Source of the DNA: an uncultured Chloroflexota bacterium
Lineage (GTDB): Bacteria > Chloroflexota > Dehalococcoidia > CAUJGQ01
Assembly (NCBI GenBank): GCA_937879875.1
Contig: CALFMN010000133.1
Coordinates: 1-44,119, forward strand
Direction: 5' to 3'
Length of the DNA stretch: 44,119 nucleotides
Shown: positions 39,053-44,119 of the stretch, in pieces
Position numbering within the stretch: position 1 is the stretch's first letter
How the letters are laid out: the number at the start of each line of letters is the position of its first letter
Translations under genes and position numbers: made by a program
Notes under the pieces: generated by a model
Seen by the model: the letters and a program-made list of their open reading frames with translations, nothing else
Told to the model about the DNA's origin: nothing
The model's database searches: none

Positions 39053-40056
39053 ATGCAGATCTTGCTGCCGATCGCCGGCGCGGGCACGCGTGTGCGCCCG
39101 CATACGCACGCCCGCCCCAAGCCGATGCTTTCGCTTGCCGGCAAGCCGGTGCTGGGGCACCTGCTCGATTATCTGCGGCCGCTCCGGCCCAGCAGTACGA
39201 TCATCATCGTGGGCGAGCGCGGCGAACAGGTCGAGGCATACGTTCGTGCGAACTACGCGGGCATGAACCCGCGCTTTCGCACGCAAACTGAGCTGAAAGG
39301 CCAGTCGCACGCGATCAAGATGGCCGCGGACCTGATTCACGAGCCGCTCTTGATCGTCTTCGGCGATACGTTGTTCGAGGCGCCGCTGGATCAGGTCACG
39401 GACAGCAGTGTCGACGGCGCCGTGGTAGTGCAGCCGGTGCCCGATCCCGCGCGCTTCGGCGTGGTGGAACTGAACCATGACGGCTTGATCACGCGCTATA
39501 TCGAGAAGCCGCAACATCCGCCGACGAATCTTGCCTCGATCGGCGTCTGGATGTTCAACGACTCCAAAGGGCTGCTCAGCGTGATCGACGCGCAGATCGC
39601 CGAGGCCGATGCACTGAAGGGCGAGTTCTATCTGGCCGGCGCTTTGCAGCGCCTGCTCGACGCGGGCAGCCGCTTCCGCCCCGTGCGCGCCGAGGGCTGG
39701 CACGATACCGGCACGATCGACGCAGTACTCAACACGCACCGCTATCTCGTCGAGCAGCACCAGCGCAAGCCGCAGTTCACGCCCGTGGCCACGATCGTGC
39801 AGCCCTGCTGGATCGACCCGACGGCGAAGCTCGAACGCTGCGTGGTCGGGCCGTACGTCTCGATCGGCCCGCGGGCCGAGATCGTCGACAGCGTGCTGAG
39901 CGATGCGATCATCGGCGAGGGCGCACGGATTGAGGGCGAAGTGCTGCGCCGCAGCATCGTCGGCAATGAGGCGGTGATTGAAAGCCCGCCGCGCTCGTTC
40001 AACATCTCCGATCATTCGTCGCTCACGCCAGCGCAGCACGCGGGGACGGGCTGCTG

Positions 40057-40057
<1 letters not shown>
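39053..40057 (+). CDS. Sugar-1-phosphate nucleotidyltransferase (RmlA/GlmU-like)
   Basis: Makes an NDP-sugar from NTP and a sugar-1-phosphate; the sugar is not predictable. 334 aa. The Rossmann domain starts MQILLPIAGAGTRVRPHTHA with RPKPMLSLAGKPVLGHLLDY, the GxGTRxRPxT-PKPM signature. VFGDTLFEAP supplies a metal-binding Asp, GVVELNHDGLITRYIEKP follows, and EGWHDTGTIDAVLNTHRYLV is the sugar-side motif. The C-terminal 80 residues show left-handed beta-helix hexads (VGPYVSIGPRAEIVDSVLSD, AIIGEGARIEG), common in such enzymes. The gene overlaps the PFK start by one base (TGATG), so the two are translationally coupled. Confidence 0.88.
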
Positions 40058-41238
<1,181 letters not shown>

Positions 41239-41243
41239 AGCCA

Positions 41244-41293
41244 GCAGGCAGCGAGGCGCAGGGCTTGCTGCCTGCCGGGGGTGCTCACCCCGG
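41244..41293. terminator. Two adjacent hairpins between PFK and dioxygenase genes
   Basis: GCAGGCAGC (41244-41252) pairs with GCTGCCTGC (41267-41275); then CCGGGGGTG-CT-CACCCCGG (41275-41293). Located between convergent genes; the remaining 100 bp to 41397 hold no gene. Confidence 0.55.
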
Positions 41294-41397
41294 CATGGCC
41301 GCACACGTCCCGTGTCCCCGCGCCACGTCCTGAGCGGGCCGCTGCAGACGGCCCAGGGGAGCCCAGGACCACGGGCAGGGGGCTCTTTATAGGGGCC

Positions 41398-42264
41398 CTA
41401 CGCCGGCAGCAGCACGAAGTCGTACTCGACGGTGTAGAACGGCGCCTGCACGCCGCGCCGCCGGGCTTCATCGCCTGAGTCATGCCTGGCGAAATCGACG
41501 ACCAGCGCGTCTTTCTTGCCGAACACGGCGTCCGAGTCGAGATACGGGTCGCCGCTGGCGAACAGGTGCGTCGTCAGCGTCCGATAGCCATCGGCCGAGA
41601 CGATGAAGTGGATGTGCGCCGGGCGGTAGGGGTGCCGGCCCAGCGCGAGCAGCATCTGCCCCACCGGCCCATCGACCGGCACCGGATAACTCACCGGCTT
41701 GATGCCGACGACCGTGAAGCGCCCTTCTGAGTCCGTGCGGTAGCGGCCGCGCAGGTTCATGTCCGGCTGGTTCTCGTCCTGCTGCTCGTAGAGGCCGTCC
41801 TCGTTGCCCTCCCAGACGTCCAGCAGCGCGCCGGCGATCGGCGTGCCGTCGGTGGCGCGCACGCGGCCGCTGACGATCGCCGGCGCGCCCTTGCCGTCGA
41901 GGCTGATCGATTCGCCGGCCGCCAGCTCGCGCGCGCCCTCGCGGAAGAAGGGGCCGAGCACCGTCGATTCGGTGGCGCCGTGTTCGGCAAAGCGATGGTT
42001 GATCGTGTCCACCAGCATGCTGATGCCGAGCGTGTCGGAGAGCAGGATGAACTCCTGCCGCCGGTCGTCGCACTTCTGGCCCACGGCGGTCAGAAACTGG
42101 ATCGCCTGCAGCCATTCGGCCTCGGTGAGCTGCACCTCCTGCACGAAGGCGTGCAGGTGCTTGACCAGGCTGGTCATCACCGTCTTCAGCCGCGGATTCG
42201 GCGTCTGCGCCAGGCTCCTGAGCACACTCTCGGTGATCTGCGCTTCGCTCTCGACCGCAACCAT
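41398..42264 (-). CDS. Intradiol ring-cleavage dioxygenase (catechol/hydroxyquinol 1,2-dioxygenase-like)
   Basis: A non-haem Fe(III) enzyme opening catechol-type rings between the two hydroxyls. 288 aa from ATG 42264, chosen for the strong SD GGGGAGG 7 nt upstream over a longer frame to 42330. The N-terminal helical dimer domain (LKTVMTSLVKHLHAFVQEVQ, TEAEWLQAIQFLTAVGQKCD) is typical of catechol and hydroxyquinol enzymes. Iron ligands: Tyr in GLYEQQDENQPDMNLRGRY (two Tyr) and His in HPYRPAHIHFIVSADGYRTL (two His). Hydroxyquinol preference is suggested by its neighbour but unproven. Transcribed away from the HpaB-type gene, with a shared 127-bp control region. Confidence 0.9.
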   Translation of the reverse strand: MVAVESEAQITESVLRSLAQTPNPRLKTVMTSLVKHLHAFVQEVQLTEAEWLQAIQFLTAVGQKCDDRRQEFILLSDTLGISMLVDTINHRFAEHGATESTVLGPFFREGARELAAGESISLDGKGAPAIVSGRVRATDGTPIAGALLDVWEGNEDGLYEQQDENQPDMNLRGRYRTDSEGRFTVVGIKPVSYPVPVDGPVGQMLLALGRHPYRPAHIHFIVSADGYRTLTTHLFASGDPYLDSDAVFGKKDALVVDFARHDSGDEARRRGVQAPFYTVEYDFVLLPA

Positions 42265-42391
42265 CTCGAACCTCCCCAACCGTGCGGCGCTCGATCCGGC
42301 AATGGCGCGCCGAACCGCGTAGTATTTCACATGGCCGCCGCGCGGCCGTCTTCAACAGTACACCCGGCGCAGTCAGACGAGGAGATCCGAA
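42265..42391. promoter_or_regulatory. Divergent control region of the aromatic-degradation pair
   Basis: 127 bp shared by the dioxygenase and monooxygenase genes. A palindrome GGCCGC-CGC-GCGGCC (42333-42347) near the middle may be an operator. No convincing -35/-10 was found. Confidence 0.4.
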
Positions 42392-43966
42392 ATGACCGCC
42401 CAGCCCGCCGACGCTGCCCCCGGCACGACCAGCCAGGCGCCCACCCGGCCGATGACCGGCGACGAGTATCTCGAAAGCCTGCGCGACGGGCGCGAGATCT
42501 GGCTCTACGGCGAGCGCGTCAAAGACGTCACCACGCACCCGGCCTTCCGCAACACCGCCCGCATGATCGCCCGCCTCTACGACGCGCTGCACGATCCGAA
42601 GACGAAGGACGTGCTGACGACCGGGACGGACACCGGTTCCGGCGGCTACACGCAGCGCTTTTTCAAGGCGCCGCTGAGCTGGGAAGACCAGGTTGCAGGG
42701 CGCGACGCGATCGCCGCCTGGGCGCGGCTGACCTACGGCTGGCTGGGCCGGGCGCCGGACTACAAGGGCGCGTTTCTCGGCACGCTCGGCGCCAACGCCG
42801 AGTTCTACAAGCCGTACGACGCGAACGCCCGCGCCTGGTACAAGAAGGCGCAGGAGCACGTGCTCTATCTGAACCACGCGATCATCCATCCGCCCGTGGA
42901 CCGCGACCGCGCGATTCACGAGCGGGCCGAGGTCTGCGTCCACGCGGTCAAGGAGACCGACGCCGGCATCGTCGTCAGCGGCGCCAAAGTCGTGGCGACG
43001 GGCTCGGCGCTGACCAACGCGACCTTCGTGGCGCACAACGGCCTGATTCCCGTGCAGGACAAGGCCTACGCCTGCATCTTCATGGTGCCGATGGACGCGC
43101 CGGGCGTGAAGCTGATCTCGCGCGCTTCGTACGAGAATACGGCGGCGGTGATGGGCACACCCTTCGACTATCCGCTCTCCAGCCGGCTCGACGAGAACGA
43201 TGCGATCTTCGTGCTGGACAACGTGCTGATCCCGTGGGAGGACGTGTTCTGCTACGGCGACATCGACGCGGCCAATAACTTCTTTCCGCAGACCGGCTTT
43301 TTGCCGCGGGCGCTGCTGCACGGCTGCACGCGGCTCGCCGTCAAGCTGGAGTTCATCGCCGGGCTGATGATGCAGGCGTTCGAAGCGACGGGGCACAAGG
43401 ACTACCGCGGCCAGCAGATCCGCCTGGGCGAGGTGATCGCTTACCGTAACCTTTTCTGGAGCCTGTCCGACTCGATGGCGCGCAACGCCACGCCCTGGGT
43501 AAACGGCGCCGTGCTGCCCAACATCGAGGCGGCCACGGCCTATCACGTCTTCGGCGCCACGTTCTATCCCGTGGTGAAGAACCTGATCGAGCAGAGCGTG
43601 GCGAGCGGGCTGATCTACCTCAATTCGAGCGCCCGCGACTTTCAGAATCCCGAGCTGCGGCCCTACATCGACAAGTACATCCGCGGCTCCGACGGCTATG
43701 ACGCGGAGAAGCGCGTGAAGCTGATGAAGCTCTTGTGGGACACGATCGGCACCGAGTTTGGCGCCCGCCACGAACTGTACGAGATCAACTACTCCGGCTC
43801 GACCGAGGAGAACCGCCTGACCGCGCTGAACATCGCCCGCGCCACGGGCCTCACCGACCGCATGAACGAGCTGGTCAACGCCTGCATGGCGGACTACGAC
43901 GTGAACGGGTGGACCGCGCCGGACCTGATCAACCCCGACGACGTGAGCTGGCTGCCGAAGCGCTGA
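42392..43966 (+). CDS. FADH2-dependent aromatic monooxygenase, 4-hydroxyphenylacetate 3-hydroxylase (HpaB) family
   Basis: Hydroxylates a phenolic ring using FADH2 from a separate reductase. 524 aa, full length for HpaB. MTGDEYLESLRDGREIWLYG and ERVKDVTTHPAFRNTARMIA match the family N-terminus; YLNHAIIHPPVDRDRAIHE is the substrate-side region; SGAKVVATGSALTNATFVAH and VLIPWEDVFCYGDIDAANNF follow. The C-terminal four-helix bundle includes AVKLEFIAGLMMQAFEATGH. GAGGAG lies 8 nt before ATG 42392. Pairing with an intradiol dioxygenase suggests phenol to catechol/hydroxyquinol, then ring opening. No reductase gene (HpaC) is in the window. Confidence 0.92.
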   Translation: MTAQPADAAPGTTSQAPTRPMTGDEYLESLRDGREIWLYGERVKDVTTHPAFRNTARMIARLYDALHDPKTKDVLTTGTDTGSGGYTQRFFKAPLSWEDQVAGRDAIAAWARLTYGWLGRAPDYKGAFLGTLGANAEFYKPYDANARAWYKKAQEHVLYLNHAIIHPPVDRDRAIHERAEVCVHAVKETDAGIVVSGAKVVATGSALTNATFVAHNGLIPVQDKAYACIFMVPMDAPGVKLISRASYENTAAVMGTPFDYPLSSRLDENDAIFVLDNVLIPWEDVFCYGDIDAANNFFPQTGFLPRALLHGCTRLAVKLEFIAGLMMQAFEATGHKDYRGQQIRLGEVIAYRNLFWSLSDSMARNATPWVNGAVLPNIEAATAYHVFGATFYPVVKNLIEQSVASGLIYLNSSARDFQNPELRPYIDKYIRGSDGYDAEKRVKLMKLLWDTIGTEFGARHELYEINYSGSTEENRLTALNIARATGLTDRMNELVNACMADYDVNGWTAPDLINPDDVSWLPKR

Positions 43967-44119
43967 GGTCTGACCTGTCGCGCCTCGCAGCTCAGCCGGC
44001 GCACGCGGGTGGCGCGCGGCGGCGGGCCGGCGCCAGAGCCTGCGCCGCTCGGTCAAGCACGGCGGCGAGGCGCTGGCGCGGCTTCGCGAGGAGGTCGATG
44101 CCTGGTCGGGCGGCACCAG
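43967..44119. other. 153-bp window end, no supported gene
   Basis: A plus-strand frame is open from about 43976 to the edge (ending SVKHGGEALARLREEVDAWS) and looks protein-like, but has no start codon in the window. It may belong to a gene continuing beyond the edge from an unusual start. Not called. Confidence 0.3.

Noticed and set aside
41480..44116. 878-codon open frame on the minus strand
   Set aside because: It lies antisense to the HpaB-type gene and overlaps the dioxygenase in another frame; composition is Arg/Ala/Val-rich with no domain. A GC-skew shadow.
43976..44119. Protein-like frame at the right edge
   Set aside because: No start codon within the window and only about 48 codons visible; cannot be supported without more sequence.

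Overview
The window is GC-rich (about two thirds by eye) with dense, mostly operonic genes, many GTG or TTG starts and almost no AT-rich spacers. The gene content fits Chloroflexota, perhaps a Thermomicrobia- or Dehalococcoidia-like lineage: a flagellar stator/switch operon, Tad-type pilus surface genes, giant cyclase-ATPase-LuxR regulators, a MoxR-DUF58-DUF4129 block, a PPi-PFK-like kinase, and dispersed palindromic repeats at gene boundaries. This assignment is an inference from content; no rRNA or other marker gene is present.

Layout. 1-2.3 kb: the 3' part of a degenerate Ser/Thr-kinase-like protein. 2.3-7.0 kb (minus strand): flbD-motA-motB-fliL-fliM-fliN; fliL is frameshifted near its end. 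7.2-9.1 kb: an ArsR-like regulator and an APH-family phosphotransferase. 9.2-10.3 kb: a divergent D-Ala-D-Ala ligase. 10.5 kb: a small DUF7662-like gene. 11-14 kb (minus): tadG-like, two tadE-like genes and cpaB. 14.4-16.6 kb (plus): a secreted protein and a Ppx/GppA phosphatase. 16.7-18.9 kb (minus): a kelch lipoprotein, an NTF2-like membrane protein and a small unknown. 19.3-24.4 kb (plus): an accessory island with an ABC exporter, a split ChrB, an MFS transporter and a DedA protein. 24.4-26.2 kb (minus): a GT51 transglycosylase and a secreted protein. 26.3-30.8 kb (minus): ferritin-like, MoxR, DUF58 and DUF4129 genes. 31.1-37.3 kb (minus): two tandem cyclase/ATPase regulators and a remnant of a third. 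37.5-41.2 kb (plus): cinA, a sugar nucleotidyltransferase and a PFK. 41.4-44 kb: a divergent intradiol dioxygenase / HpaB-type monooxygenase pair.

Most notable signals. (1) The island at 19.2-24.4 kb carries two copies of a gapless 35-bp cis-element (26/35 identical), one before the ABC operon and one before chrB. Two of its genes (the ChrB C-terminal part and DedA) are each interrupted only by a single in-frame TAG. (2) Palindromic repeat family A (CCCCTCTCCC-type hairpin) sits just 5' of minus-strand genes in a constant orientation and supplies an SD-like GGGGTGAGG. Family B sits at gene 3' ends, and one copy is translated as a C-terminal tail. (3) A 138-bp MITE-like palindromic element is inserted in frame in one cyclase/ATPase paralog, adding exactly 46 residues relative to its neighbour. 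(4) The kinase-like protein carries four repeats of an acidic-Thr-Ile/Val motif that look like phospho-acceptor sites for FHA domains.
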